NCBI GenBank assembly: GCA_947503925.1
Contig: CANNFQ010000011.1
Coordinates: 62,001-126,000, forward strand
Direction of reading: 5' to 3'
DNA from: an uncultured Paracoccaceae bacterium
GTDB taxonomy: Bacteria > Pseudomonadota > Alphaproteobacteria > Rhodobacterales > Rhodobacteraceae
Length of the DNA stretch: 64,000 bases
The stretch's first letter is position 1. Each line of letters begins with the position of its first letter. Position numbers and translations under genes: made by a program. Below, in pieces: positions 52,974-60,954 of this stretch. A model generated the notes under the pieces. The model had not been told where the DNA came from and did no database searches. It saw only the letters and a program-made list of their open reading frames with translations.

Positions 52974-53138
52974 CGACATGAAAAGAGACCTATCGCGATC
53001 AGCGAGACAACGGTCGATTGGGAAAAGTGACATAGCCGCGTCGTTTCGAACGTCTGCTTCGCGGACTTTGCTGTCGTTCACTGCAACTGATTCAATGGCC
53101 GCTTTGCCAGAAATCGACAAACAATCGCCTCGCCGTTG

Positions 53139-54359
53139 TCAATCGCGCCTAGCTGAGAGCAGCCGGTCAGTCGCCAACTTGATTTGGTTCATGTAGCTTT
53201 CATGCCCATCCACAATTGGCACTTCCAAGTCCGGTGCCCCTGTCCGTCCTAGAAGCGCAATCTGGGCGCAGAACCAATTGAGAACTGCGCTGCGCGGGAG
53301 TGTCGCAGCAGGAGGAAAATCCTGCTCAACTGCAGGCGCTTTTGCAATTTCGCCGTCGAGTAATTTGGTCGCAAAAGCCGGGTCAGCAATAAAGGGACGC
53401 CCCATCCCAATCAGGTCTGTCTTTCCGCTTTCAATTGCGTCCTTCATGACATTTGCGGAACGAAACCCGCCTGTGACCATGAGAGGAATGTTCAATGCAG
53501 CTTTGATCGCAGCAGCATAGTCCAAAAAGTAAGCCTCACGTATCTGAGTTGATCCGCTCTTCGAGGCATGTTGGTAGGCGGTCGGCTCTTCGAAGTTGCC
53601 GCCTGAGATTTCAATAAAATCTACACCCTCGGCTTCCAACATGACAGCCACTTGAACTGAATCCGCGTGATCGAACCCGCCTTTCTGGAAATCGGACGAG
53701 TTCAATTTGACGGCTACGATGAAACCCGGATCAACTGCTTGCCGAACCGCTCTAACGACCTCGATTGCCAGTAGAGCCCTGTTTTCCAATGGACCTCCCC
53801 AGCGGTCGGTACGGGTGTTTATCCGAGGCGACAGGGCAGAGCTAAGCAAGTATCCATGTGCAGCATGAATCTCGACGCCATCAAACCCAGCCTCCTGCGC
53901 AAGCCCCGCAGACCGCACGAATTTTGCGATGATCTCTTCAAATTCAGGCTCGCTTGCGGGAGTCGGCTTGCCGTAGCCGGGTAAATCTAGCTGGACGTCA
54001 GATATCGATGTCGGGTGGGCATTGATTGCCTCAGGAGTTTGCCGTCCGGCATGGGCAAGTTGAGCAAGGATTTTCGCGCCACCACTCTTGCCTGCTGCGG
54101 CAAGGGCAGAAACGCGCTCCGTGTCCGAGCTGGAGTCCAATACAAAGTTGCCAGCATGTTCGAGATGCATCCGATCCACGGGTGTGTTCCCAGTGATTAA
54201 TATCGCAGCACCACCTTTGCTCCATTGCGCAAAGAGGTCGATCAGGGCTTGCGTCGGATTGTTGTATTCATCTGCAAGCGCTTCAGACATTGCGGATTTC
54301 ACAATGCGATTTTTCAGTGCGACACCGTTTGGCAGTGTCATTGGTTGACCGATTGTCAT
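53139..54359 (-). CDS. NADH:flavin oxidoreductase/Old Yellow Enzyme family
   Basis: A 406-residue flavoprotein. LPNGVALKNRIVKSAMSEAL, QLAHAGRQTPE, FDGVEIHAAHGYLLSSALSP with RTDRWGG, and VTGGFRSANVMKDAI with MGRPFI match the OYE fold with FMN and the His/His or His/Asn anion site. It reduces activated C=C bonds of enones or xenobiotics. The start at 54359 lies 2 bases after the ArsR stop, and ArsR precedes it, so the operon is under stress or electrophile control. Confidence 0.9.
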   Translation of the reverse strand: MTIGQPMTLPNGVALKNRIVKSAMSEALADEYNNPTQALIDLFAQWSKGGAAILITGNTPVDRMHLEHAGNFVLDSSSDTERVSALAAAGKSGGAKILAQLAHAGRQTPEAINAHPTSISDVQLDLPGYGKPTPASEPEFEEIIAKFVRSAGLAQEAGFDGVEIHAAHGYLLSSALSPRINTRTDRWGGPLENRALLAIEVVRAVRQAVDPGFIVAVKLNSSDFQKGGFDHADSVQVAVMLEAEGVDFIEISGGNFEEPTAYQHASKSGSTQIREAYFLDYAAAIKAALNIPLMVTGGFRSANVMKDAIESGKTDLIGMGRPFIADPAFATKLLDGEIAKAPAVEQDFPPAATLPRSAVLNWFCAQIALLGRTGAPDLEVPIVDGHESYMNQIKLATDRLLSARRD

Positions 54360-54361
54360 GA

Positions 54362-54661
54362 CTAAAGTTCCTCCGCCAATATTTTCAGTGTTGCTGCAAT
54401 TGCGTCTTCGTTCCGTTTGTAAAACGTCCACTGCCCATGCCGTTCTGATGTAACAAGCCCAGCATCTTTGAGCAGCCGCATGTAGGTCGAGATTGTTGAT
54501 TGTGAGAGGTTGGCCCTCTCCTGAATATAGCCAACACAAACGCCGCTCAGATCAACGTGTTCGGGCAGGGGCGGTGGGAAATTGGAGCGATCCTTGAGCC
54601 ATGCCAGGATTTGGCGGCGAACCGGGTTGTTGAGAGCCGACAGAGTTTTGTTAATATCCAT
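54362..54661 (-). CDS. ArsR family transcriptional regulator
   Basis: A 99-residue winged-helix protein: LNNPVRRQILAWLKDRSN, then LSQSTISTYMRLLKDAGLVTSERHGQWTFYKRNE. Cys42 in SGVCVGYIQ may be a redox or electrophile sensor rather than a metal site. It is followed directly by the Old Yellow Enzyme gene. A perfect palindrome overlaps its own ribosome-binding region. Confidence 0.85.
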   Translation of the reverse strand: MDINKTLSALNNPVRRQILAWLKDRSNFPPPLPEHVDLSGVCVGYIQERANLSQSTISTYMRLLKDAGLVTSERHGQWTFYKRNEDAIAATLKILAEEL

Positions 54662-54668
54662 ATATCGG

Positions 54669-54682
54669 CATATCGCGATATG
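54669..54682. promoter_or_regulatory. ArsR operator palindrome
   Basis: CATATCGCGATATG, a perfect 14-bp palindrome just upstream of the arsR start (minus strand), with a partial repeat (ATATCGG) adjoining. It is probably the autoregulatory site for the arsR-OYE operon. The following 281 bases to the RES gene hold nothing else. Confidence 0.7.
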
Positions 54683-54963
54683 TCACTTCAATGTCAAGTG
54701 ATCTGACTCGAAGTATTGAGAAAGCAGCCGTTAGCCGCAATGCAACAACTTGGTAGGTATGGGCTCCGAGCGGTCATTCGCTGCAACTGGAGTGAAGGTC
54801 TTCTTAGCGGGAGTATTTTTGAATTTGCTGGTAAAGTTTGATCTACAGGCCCTGACAGTCATCGTCGTCATGACTGGTATTCTTGGGCATATCCGATGAA
54901 TGAATGGTTTTTGTTACCACCGAGTTGACTTATCGCAATATCCAGCCAGCCTCAGGCGTTAAT

Positions 54964-55683
54964 TCAATTATCAGCCATACCGCGTTCAACGATGTCCGGC
55001 CTTCGCGTACCAGCCCACGTGAAATCCCATGTCGCGCCCTGGCGGATGTTCTGCACCAGATGCGGCCGCAGCGCGACAACGCACTGCCCCCCCTTTCGTC
55101 GAACAGAAGGATAGAGGATCCCATTGCCTGATGCGGCCAGAACGTCCCGCGCCAAGGACTGCCCGGCCGGATAGGCAATGCCAGGATCCTCATTGAGCAC
55201 ATCAACGTCGGGAACATCATCGATCCGATGAAAACGGGACGTAAACCCTGCCCAGAGTTCCCGATAAGAGGTGATGTTGTCGTAAACCCCCGTTGCATCT
55301 AGTTCCCGCGCCAGATGCCAAGTCACCTCGCTTTGTGCGGTCTCAATGGCCCCATCACCATGGCAGGCATACCACGCCCCGCGATCGCTACCATTGAACC
55401 GGTTTCCGGTTGCACGCGTGTAGCAGAAAGCAGCATTCACGTAGGTCCAGCCAAAGCCCGCCACATCTGTCAAAAGCTCATCAGGTCTCAAGCCGCCGGG
55501 TATCGGTATGCTCATAGACTGGCGCGCCGACGTGAGGCCCTCGATCTCTTCCAGGATCGCAAGCTCTCCCTGATCATCTGTAAGCGGTGCCAGGGCAGGC
55601 TCGTCGATATAAGCAGTTGAAATCAGCCTGACCGTCGCAGGATCGGTGAATTCCTCGATGTCGAGATCGCCGACAGCTGTCAA
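54964..55683 (-). CDS. RES-domain toxin
   Basis: A 239-residue protein with a RES domain: CYTRATGNRFNGSDRGAWYA, then AQSEVTWHLARELDATG and later GGQCVVALRPHLV. RES toxins of the ParT/MbcT type act on NAD+ or on ADP-ribose chemistry and stop growth. Its start overlaps the Xre/DUF2384 gene by 4 bases, the normal antitoxin-toxin order. It most likely serves plasmid maintenance. Confidence 0.85.
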   Translation of the reverse strand: MTAVGDLDIEEFTDPATVRLISTAYIDEPALAPLTDDQGELAILEEIEGLTSARQSMSIPIPGGLRPDELLTDVAGFGWTYVNAAFCYTRATGNRFNGSDRGAWYACHGDGAIETAQSEVTWHLARELDATGVYDNITSYRELWAGFTSRFHRIDDVPDVDVLNEDPGIAYPAGQSLARDVLAASGNGILYPSVRRKGGQCVVALRPHLVQNIRQGATWDFTWAGTRRPDIVERGMADN

Positions 55684-56096
55684 ACGCCGCCCCTCAGCGC
55701 ATCAATATGTTGTCGCATTCTCATCATTGCAGGGATTCCGCCCTCGCTCATGATCTGAACCGGCGTTCTGCCCTCAAATCCTGGCCCGCTGTTGGTTGTC
55801 TTCGGCCAGCCAAACGTCAACGGCCCACTAAACAAAAGGCGCAGCCCTTTGTAGAGACCAATCAGCAAACTTGCGCGGGTAACCTTATCCTGATCCAGAA
55901 CACCGCGATAGGTTCCGGCCTTCATCCGGCTCCAGGTGGCTGGAGGCACATCAAAAAGCAAAGCAGCTTCCTGATTGGACAGCTCCCAAGCCTCTGCCGT
56001 TCGGACCACCGCCTTCACGATTGCTGCGATCTTTTGTTTTTCATCAATTGCTTGGATATTTGCAGAAACCGGCGCTCTTTCGATCACTTCCAACAT
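55680..56096 (-). CDS. Xre/MbcA/ParS-type antitoxin (DUF2384)
   Basis: A 138-residue antitoxin starting at 56096 (MLEVIERAP). The N-terminal helix-turn-helix-like segment is followed by LSNQEAALLFDVPPATWSRM and the toxin-binding C terminus (FGWPKTTNSGPGFEGRTPVQIM, with EGGIPAMMRMRQHIDALR), typical of DUF2384. It neutralises the RES toxin encoded next and should repress the operon. Confidence 0.85.
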   Translation of the reverse strand: MLEVIERAPVSANIQAIDEKQKIAAIVKAVVRTAEAWELSNQEAALLFDVPPATWSRMKAGTYRGVLDQDKVTRASLLIGLYKGLRLLFSGPLTFGWPKTTNSGPGFEGRTPVQIMSEGGIPAMMRMRQHIDALRGGV

Positions 56097-56104
56097 CTCA
56101 ACTC

Positions 56105-56150
56105 TCCATATGATTAGATCAGATATATCATATGATGCGATACGTATCAA
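56105..56150. promoter_or_regulatory. Probable antitoxin operator region
   Basis: Repeated CATATGAT, TCATATGA and GATACGTATC elements, all palindromic or near so, lie directly upstream of the antitoxin start (minus strand). They suit autoregulation by the Xre-type antitoxin. Confidence 0.6.
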
Positions 56151-56185
56151 GTATCTTCATCTTCAATCCAAACGATAGGACAAGT

Positions 56186-56663
56186 CGGCAGCTTTTCTGC
56201 CGAACAGGCTCTCGGCAGTGCCCTGAGCCGCGAAATCGCGTCTCACCCCATACGGGAATCGATCCTTCTTGCTTGTTTTATCGGAGTACGCGGTCAGTCA
56301 GGACCGCGCACACTTGAAAAAGGAGTCAGACAGGACTCCGCTTTGCTCTGACCTGCCTGGCACCCTTAACAATCCAAATATCCGCCTGCCATCCGGAGCG
56401 CGAACCAAACAGGGGCTCAGGTGTCACGCAAGCGCGCCAGCCTCTGCGGAGAAATCCGGCTCCTCCCGCGCAAGCAGCGGGTCCCTCCCAATTTCACCGC
56501 GTCGGCCCCCTGTGTCGGCTCACCCTCCGGTCGCAGGTCGGGCGATGCCCTCCCCTGCTCTGCCCAGCCGAAAAGCACGGGGGCTTTTCGGTCTGTGAGA
56601 TCAGTTGAGGCCTCCGCCACTGGCGGAGTGGTGAGGTTCACGGAGCGCTTTGGAAAAGCGTTC
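56186..56663. repeat. Hairpin-rich GC region upstream of plasmid backbone genes
   Basis: At least five inverted repeats in 480 bases: CGGCAG/CTGCCG (56186-56202), GGAGTC/GACTCC (56321-56338), CCGAAAAGC/GCTTTTCGG (56568-56591), CTCCGCC/GGCGGAG (56612-56628) and an imperfect GGAGCGCTTT/AAAAGCGTTCC (56641-56663). No gene is supported from 56151 to 56740. The density suggests a structured RNA leader, an origin of transfer or a vegetative origin; the sequence alone does not say which. Confidence 0.6.
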
Positions 56664-56740
56664 CCTAGAAACCACAGAATGGCCGAACGGTCAGGATAAC
56701 AAAAACACCACGCCGCTCCCACTGAGAGAAGGAGTAGGCC

Positions 56741-57109
56741 ATGGGCCTTGATCAATATGCATATATCAGAACCACCGAAAGCGGCGAGGAAGGCGAAAGC
56801 GCCAAGTTCACTTGGCGCAAGCACGCAAAGCTGCAAACCTTCATGGAAAGCCTCTATGTCGAACGCACAGGCCTTTCCTCCACTGATTTGAACTGCGGCG
56901 AACTTCAACTTGAAGCAAGCGACATCAACACACTGGAACAGGCTGTAAAGGCCAATGCCTTGCCAGAGTGCGACGGCGGTTTCTTCTACGGCCATCAGTT
57001 CCAAGACGAGCAAGCGAACGCCTATCGCGACTACGACCTGGAGTTCTGCTCATGGGCACAGGCCGAAATCGCTCGGGGATCAACCGTGATCTATTCCTGC
57101 TGGTGGTAA
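56741..57109 (+). CDS. Conserved plasmid/phage hypothetical protein (MGLDQYAY family)
   Basis: A 122-residue soluble protein starting MGLDQYAYIRTTE, an opening shared by a widespread small family in plasmids and phages with no known function. Other noticeable parts are FTWRKHAKLQTFMESLY and GGFFYGHQFQDEQANAYRDY. GAGAAGGAG precedes the ATG. It lies 120 bases before the large ParB-like gene, probably one unit. Confidence 0.7.
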   Translation: MGLDQYAYIRTTESGEEGESAKFTWRKHAKLQTFMESLYVERTGLSSTDLNCGELQLEASDINTLEQAVKANALPECDGGFFYGHQFQDEQANAYRDYDLEFCSWAQAEIARGSTVIYSCWW

Positions 57110-57229
57110 CGCCTCAAGGCGGCGCGCAGAGACGCTCCGCCCCTCCCAAGCCCCCAATCCCACGAAAACCGGCCTCTCGGCGCTCTAGGGCGCCGTCAGA
57201 GCCCTCAAAACACATCAAAGGACAAACCC

Positions 57230-59095
57230 ATGACCAAACAACAGACCATCACGAAAGACGACGCGAGCGCGGTCATCATGCAAATCCCCTTCGAGCACCT
57301 CTACATCTCTGAACTAAACCCGCGCAAAACCATCTCTGAGGTGCATATCGAAAGCCTTGCCGAAAGCATCGAACGTTTCGGACTGATCCATAATCTCGCA
57401 GGCCTCATGGATGACGACGGAAAAGTCGGAATCGTCGCCGGTGGATGCCGCCTGCGCGCAATCCAGACAATTGCCGAAGGCTCAAAAGATCACCCCTTCC
57501 CGACTGTCCCCGTCAGGCTCGCCACCAATGCCGCAGAAGCGGAAGACTGGGCCAACGCAGAGAACGCAGCCCGTGAGGACATGACCCCAGCCGATGAAAT
57601 CCGCGCGTTTGGCCGCATGAAATCCCGTGGAGCCTCGGTGCCAGAGATTGCACTCGCCTTTGCGGTGACCGAAGCACGCGTGTATCAGCGACTTGCCCTC
57701 GCAGGCCTGCCCGAACCTGTTCTGGACGCATTGGGCGCAGGCGAGATCAGCCTTGGCACGGCCAAAGCCTTCACACTCTCTGACGATGACGCACTCACAT
57801 TGAACATTCTCGATCAGGCAAAAGGGCAAGCTGTCTCAGAGAGCGCAATCAAGGCCGCACTCCACCCTGAGGCCATCAAAGCGACCGACCGCCGCGCCCG
57901 ATTTGTCGGTATCGAACTCTATGAAGCAAAAGGCGGTGCCGTCACGCGCGATCTCTTCTCCGAGGATGTCTTTCTCGCCTCCCCTGCCCTACTCGATCAG
58001 CTGTTTGCAGAAAAACTGGAACAAGCCCGCGCCGATCTCGTTGCGAACCACGGTTGGGCATGGGCTGACAGTCACGAGGACGCATGGCTCAACTACTACG
58101 CCTTGGATCAAATGAAGCTGGCCCGCCTCTATCCCATCGAAGGCGCGTTGAGCGCGCAAGACGCAGAAGAATATGACGCGCTTTGTGACCTCGCCAATGG
58201 CGATGTGCTTGACGAAGACGGTGAAGCGCGGCTGGCCGAATTACAGACCGTTCTCGATGGTGACTACTGCGAGGACCAAAAAGCCCATTCGGGCTGCATC
58301 ATCTTTGTGAATACCTCCGGTAAGGTTGAGATCACCGCAGGTCTTGTCCGTCCAGAAGAAAAGAAAGCCGCTATCGCGGCAGGCGTGCTGCAAGCCCAAC
58401 AAACCAGCAAGCCCGACACGCCGAAATCACCCTATTCGCAGAAACTCACCGCAGACATGCAGGCCATTCTTCTGGCCTGCGTGCAAGCAGCCCTTCTGGC
58501 CAAGCCAGAACTCCTGCTGGATTTGCTCGGCTTCGGACTGTCCGACGCATCAGGCCGTTTCGAAAACATCTTCGGGTTGCGGCTCGACCAACCCACCAAT
58601 GCGCCCAGCGTCGAGGACGGGTTCACTCGAGAGCCACGACTGGAGCATAGAGAAGATCCCAGCATGTATTGGCAATCCGCTCAAAGCGTCGAAAACCTGC
58701 CCGAAGCGTTCGAGACCTTCCGAAAGGCAGGCAAAAAATCCCGCAATGCTCAAATCACGCAAGCGATCGCCCGAACCCTGCCCTTTCACGCAGGCAGTCA
58801 GCCGTTCTTCGAGTTGATTGCAAAGGAAGCTGGCGCTGACATGCGCAAGTACTGGACACCCACTGCGGAAAACTTCTTCTCACGGGTTTCCGCAGGGCTG
58901 CTTACCGATCTGCTGTGCAAATTCCTTGAGTGCGATGCGACCGACGACCGTGTCACAGCCTTCGCCAAACTCAAAAAGTCAGAAAAAGCCGACAAACTGG
59001 AAAAGCTCACAAACGATCCCACAACACAAAAACTCATGGGATTAACGCCAGAGCAGAAAGCCAATCTCGATCAATGGGTGCCCGACTGCATCTAA
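57230..59095 (+). CDS. ParB/RepB/Spo0J-family plasmid protein, long form
   Basis: A 621-residue protein. Residues 20-110 hold the ParB/Srx-like N-terminal domain (LYISELNPRKTISEVHIESL, AGGCRLRAIQTIAEG); residues 115-200 the helix-turn-helix region (MKSRGASVPEIALAFAVTEARVYQRLALAGL). The 400 residues after that are unlike plasmid-partition ParB and include an acidic region and helical repeats. Long ParB-like proteins of this type are common on alphaproteobacterial plasmids and are not the partition ParB (repB is separate here). A nuclease or regulatory role is possible. A terminator follows. Confidence 0.8.
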   Translation: MTKQQTITKDDASAVIMQIPFEHLYISELNPRKTISEVHIESLAESIERFGLIHNLAGLMDDDGKVGIVAGGCRLRAIQTIAEGSKDHPFPTVPVRLATNAAEAEDWANAENAAREDMTPADEIRAFGRMKSRGASVPEIALAFAVTEARVYQRLALAGLPEPVLDALGAGEISLGTAKAFTLSDDDALTLNILDQAKGQAVSESAIKAALHPEAIKATDRRARFVGIELYEAKGGAVTRDLFSEDVFLASPALLDQLFAEKLEQARADLVANHGWAWADSHEDAWLNYYALDQMKLARLYPIEGALSAQDAEEYDALCDLANGDVLDEDGEARLAELQTVLDGDYCEDQKAHSGCIIFVNTSGKVEITAGLVRPEEKKAAIAAGVLQAQQTSKPDTPKSPYSQKLTADMQAILLACVQAALLAKPELLLDLLGFGLSDASGRFENIFGLRLDQPTNAPSVEDGFTREPRLEHREDPSMYWQSAQSVENLPEAFETFRKAGKKSRNAQITQAIARTLPFHAGSQPFFELIAKEAGADMRKYWTPTAENFFSRVSAGLLTDLLCKFLECDATDDRVTAFAKLKKSEKADKLEKLTNDPTTQKLMGLTPEQKANLDQWVPDCI

Positions 59096-59123
59096 CGGCT
59101 CCTTCGTGGGAAGGACCAACTGG

Positions 59124-59148
59124 CCCCGCATCACGCGGGGTCTTTTTT
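59124..59148 (+). terminator. Rho-independent terminator after the ParB-like gene
   Basis: Stem CCCCGC/GCGGGG with loop ATCAC, followed by TCTTTTTT. It lies 29 bases after the stop. Confidence 0.9.
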
Positions 59149-59276
59149 GTGAGATGTTGTACCAAGACGGGAGCCGCAAATATTGTCCGGTGGCGCGGCA
59201 AAAGGACAAGCCCCCTGCCCCACCACCGGACCGGCGCTGTCCGCGCAGGAGCGCCACGTGAGCGGCGCACAACCGA

Positions 59277-60074
59277 CTATCGTCGCACTATTCTCTTTGC
59301 CTTCGAGCGAGGTTTCCCAGACACGGGCTCTATGAATTGATATTTTTCATCGTGCCATTCGGCAATCTCTGTTCCGCCAAGCTGATCTTTATCTAATTGA
59401 AATCCATAAATAAATCTGCTTCCTTTATAACAGATACCTACAGGGATGGCAGGTCCTGATGCCTTCAGTCTGACCATCTGAGGCGGGCCACCGGTAAAGA
59501 GATCCACGCCCGATGCAAGGTGATCCATAAACGCCCAGTAGATCGCACGGCTCGTATGTCCTTGCTGTTCCGAGCGCACTTCCAACAGTCTTTCTAGATA
59601 ATCTTCATCGCCGGATCCAAAGACACCAATGAACCTGGATTTTTCTCCACCGACCCCAATGGGATGTGCGGTTCCTGGACCCCTTCCGATCCCATAGCGG
59701 ATCTTCCACATATGAAAAGACGGCCCACTGTCATCGCGTGCGGCAAACAACACCTCGACAACCGCGCTCTTTGGATATGCCCCAACCGTCCTATCGAGAT
59801 AGGCTTTGTACGTCCCCATACGGTCTTCTGGTCGCTCCGAACGCGGACCCAATGACAGACTGTCTATGGCCTCAATCAACTGCCCAAGGGCTGTCTGTGG
59901 CGGCAGAGCCTCTCCAACAAATCCGAATATGTCCGGATACCGGCGCGACGAAAACAGCTTGCGCCCACTGTCCCATTGCCGCCCCCCACTGTCCCGGAAC
60001 CTGCTATCTGAACAGAAATGCAGCGTCTCACGTCCGGCATCATCAACCGACTTCCAGCAAACAACAGTGGTCAT
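59277..60074 (-). CDS. Ntn-hydrolase-like (proteasome-fold) protein
   Basis: A 265-residue protein. The N terminus MTTVVCWKS, followed by HFCSDSRFRDSGGRQWDSGRKLF, closely resembles the opening strands of proteasome/HslV-type Ntn hydrolases (T-T-x-V, ... A/S-D-S-R, ... K-I/L-F), in which Thr2 becomes the N-terminal nucleophile after removal of Met. The later part is not clearly of that family. It may be a self-compartmentalising peptidase or an amidase; no partner gene is adjacent. It converges with the ParB-like gene. Confidence 0.6.
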   Translation of the reverse strand: MTTVVCWKSVDDAGRETLHFCSDSRFRDSGGRQWDSGRKLFSSRRYPDIFGFVGEALPPQTALGQLIEAIDSLSLGPRSERPEDRMGTYKAYLDRTVGAYPKSAVVEVLFAARDDSGPSFHMWKIRYGIGRGPGTAHPIGVGGEKSRFIGVFGSGDEDYLERLLEVRSEQQGHTSRAIYWAFMDHLASGVDLFTGGPPQMVRLKASGPAIPVGICYKGSRFIYGFQLDKDQLGGTEIAEWHDEKYQFIEPVSGKPRSKAKRIVRR

Positions 60075-60239
60075 ATGGTCCGCCCCCCTGGCGCTGGCCC
60101 GATCTCAATCACGATAATCTTTGACGGCGATGAGACGCGTGCAGCTATGGCGGTCCGATTGCGCCCGGTCAAACGTTCCGCTCCGTTGATCATATCTTCT
60201 CCTTTAGCGGATGTCGCAAGACATACTGGTCGCAGGGTC

Positions 60240-60361
60240 TGTCCTGAACACAAAGGTTGGTTCGAGGAATTGTCCCCTGCCCTATCGGGCATTCCCCGCG
60301 GCGCAAAATTCCCCGCCCCTGCCCTTTTGCGCTGCGCTCCACCTGCGGTGTGTTCAGGACA
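60240..60361. repeat. Nested inverted-repeat element
   Basis: Outer perfect 13-base arms TGTCCTGAACACA (60240-60252) and TGTGTTCAGGACA (60349-60361) enclose 96 bases. Inside, GCGCAAAA (60301-60308) and TTTTGCGC (60325-60332) form a second perfect pair, with C-rich tracts between. It sits in the 339-base gap between the Ntn-like gene and the DUF736 gene, which otherwise contains no gene. A structured RNA or a transfer/replication site are both possible. Confidence 0.65.
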
Positions 60362-60413
60362 TGCGCCCCTGCCATCTGACCATCATTGCAACATCAGCCA
60401 AAGGAGCACAGCA

Positions 60414-60752
60414 ATGACAACCAACTGCATCACATTCGAAAACCCGGACATCGAGACCGCAAAGGGCACGGGTTCGATCTCCACCCTGACCTTTGACATC
60501 GACATCACAGTCGAGCCCGTCACCAGCGACAACCCGATGGCCCCGACACACCGTGTCCTTGGACGCTCGCCGCGAGGCCGTCTCGTGGAATGCGGCGGCA
60601 TCTGGAAGAAGCAGAACCGTGACACCGGCGCTGACTACTTCACGTTGTCGATCCGTGATTTCAGCTTCAACGCAAATCTCGGCAAAGCCGCCAATCAAGA
60701 AAACCCTGCAGTGCAGGCCGTTATCGCCTGGGGTCCCAAAGAGACCACCTAG
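60414..60752 (+). CDS. DUF736 family protein
   Basis: A 112-residue protein starting at 60414 after AAGGAG. ISTLTFDIDITVEPV and GRLVECGGIWKKQNRDTGAD match the DUF736 family, small proteins common in conjugative and mobilisable elements of Proteobacteria; their exact role is unknown. It lies just before the repABC cassette. Confidence 0.8.
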   Translation: MTTNCITFENPDIETAKGTGSISTLTFDIDITVEPVTSDNPMAPTHRVLGRSPRGRLVECGGIWKKQNRDTGADYFTLSIRDFSFNANLGKAANQENPAVQAVIAWGPKETT

Positions 60753-60760
60753 GCAGCCTG

Positions 60761-60784
60761 TTGTGGGCCAGTTTTGGCCCACAA
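60761..60784 (+). terminator. Hairpin after the DUF736 gene
   Basis: A perfect 10-base stem TTGTGGGCCA / TGGCCCACAA with loop GTTT, 8 bases after the stop. No T-run follows, so it may be a terminator or isolate the parS/rep region. Confidence 0.6.
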
Positions 60785-60791
60785 CACCTCG

Positions 60792-60813
60792 GGAGTTTAC
60801 AGCTGTAAACTCC
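60792..60813. promoter_or_regulatory. parS centromere site 1
   Basis: Perfect palindrome with arms GGAGTTTACAG and CTGTAAACTCC; its core GTTTACAGCTGTAAAC occurs three times in the cassette. It agrees with the repABC parS consensus GTTnnnnGCnnnnAAC. It lies 142 bases before repA. Confidence 0.9.
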
Positions 60814-60954
60814 TCTGACACTATCGACGATGTAGCGGATCGCGGCGCAATAGACACTAAATAGGCAAAAAACCATTGACTTAGTGGCGTGAATCGCAGC
60901 TTTTATCCCCAAGTGGCGCGAAAAAAGCCACATTGAGCAAATTGGGGCAACCAC

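Noticed and set aside
56417..57013. 198-codon minus-strand frame over the hairpin region and the MGLDQYAY gene
   Set aside because: Antisense to a better supported gene; low-complexity translation.
60018..60413. Long upstream in-frame extension of the DUF736 gene
   Set aside because: The extension crosses the nested inverted repeat and the Ntn-like gene start; AAGGAG directly before ATG 60414 and family length favour the short form.
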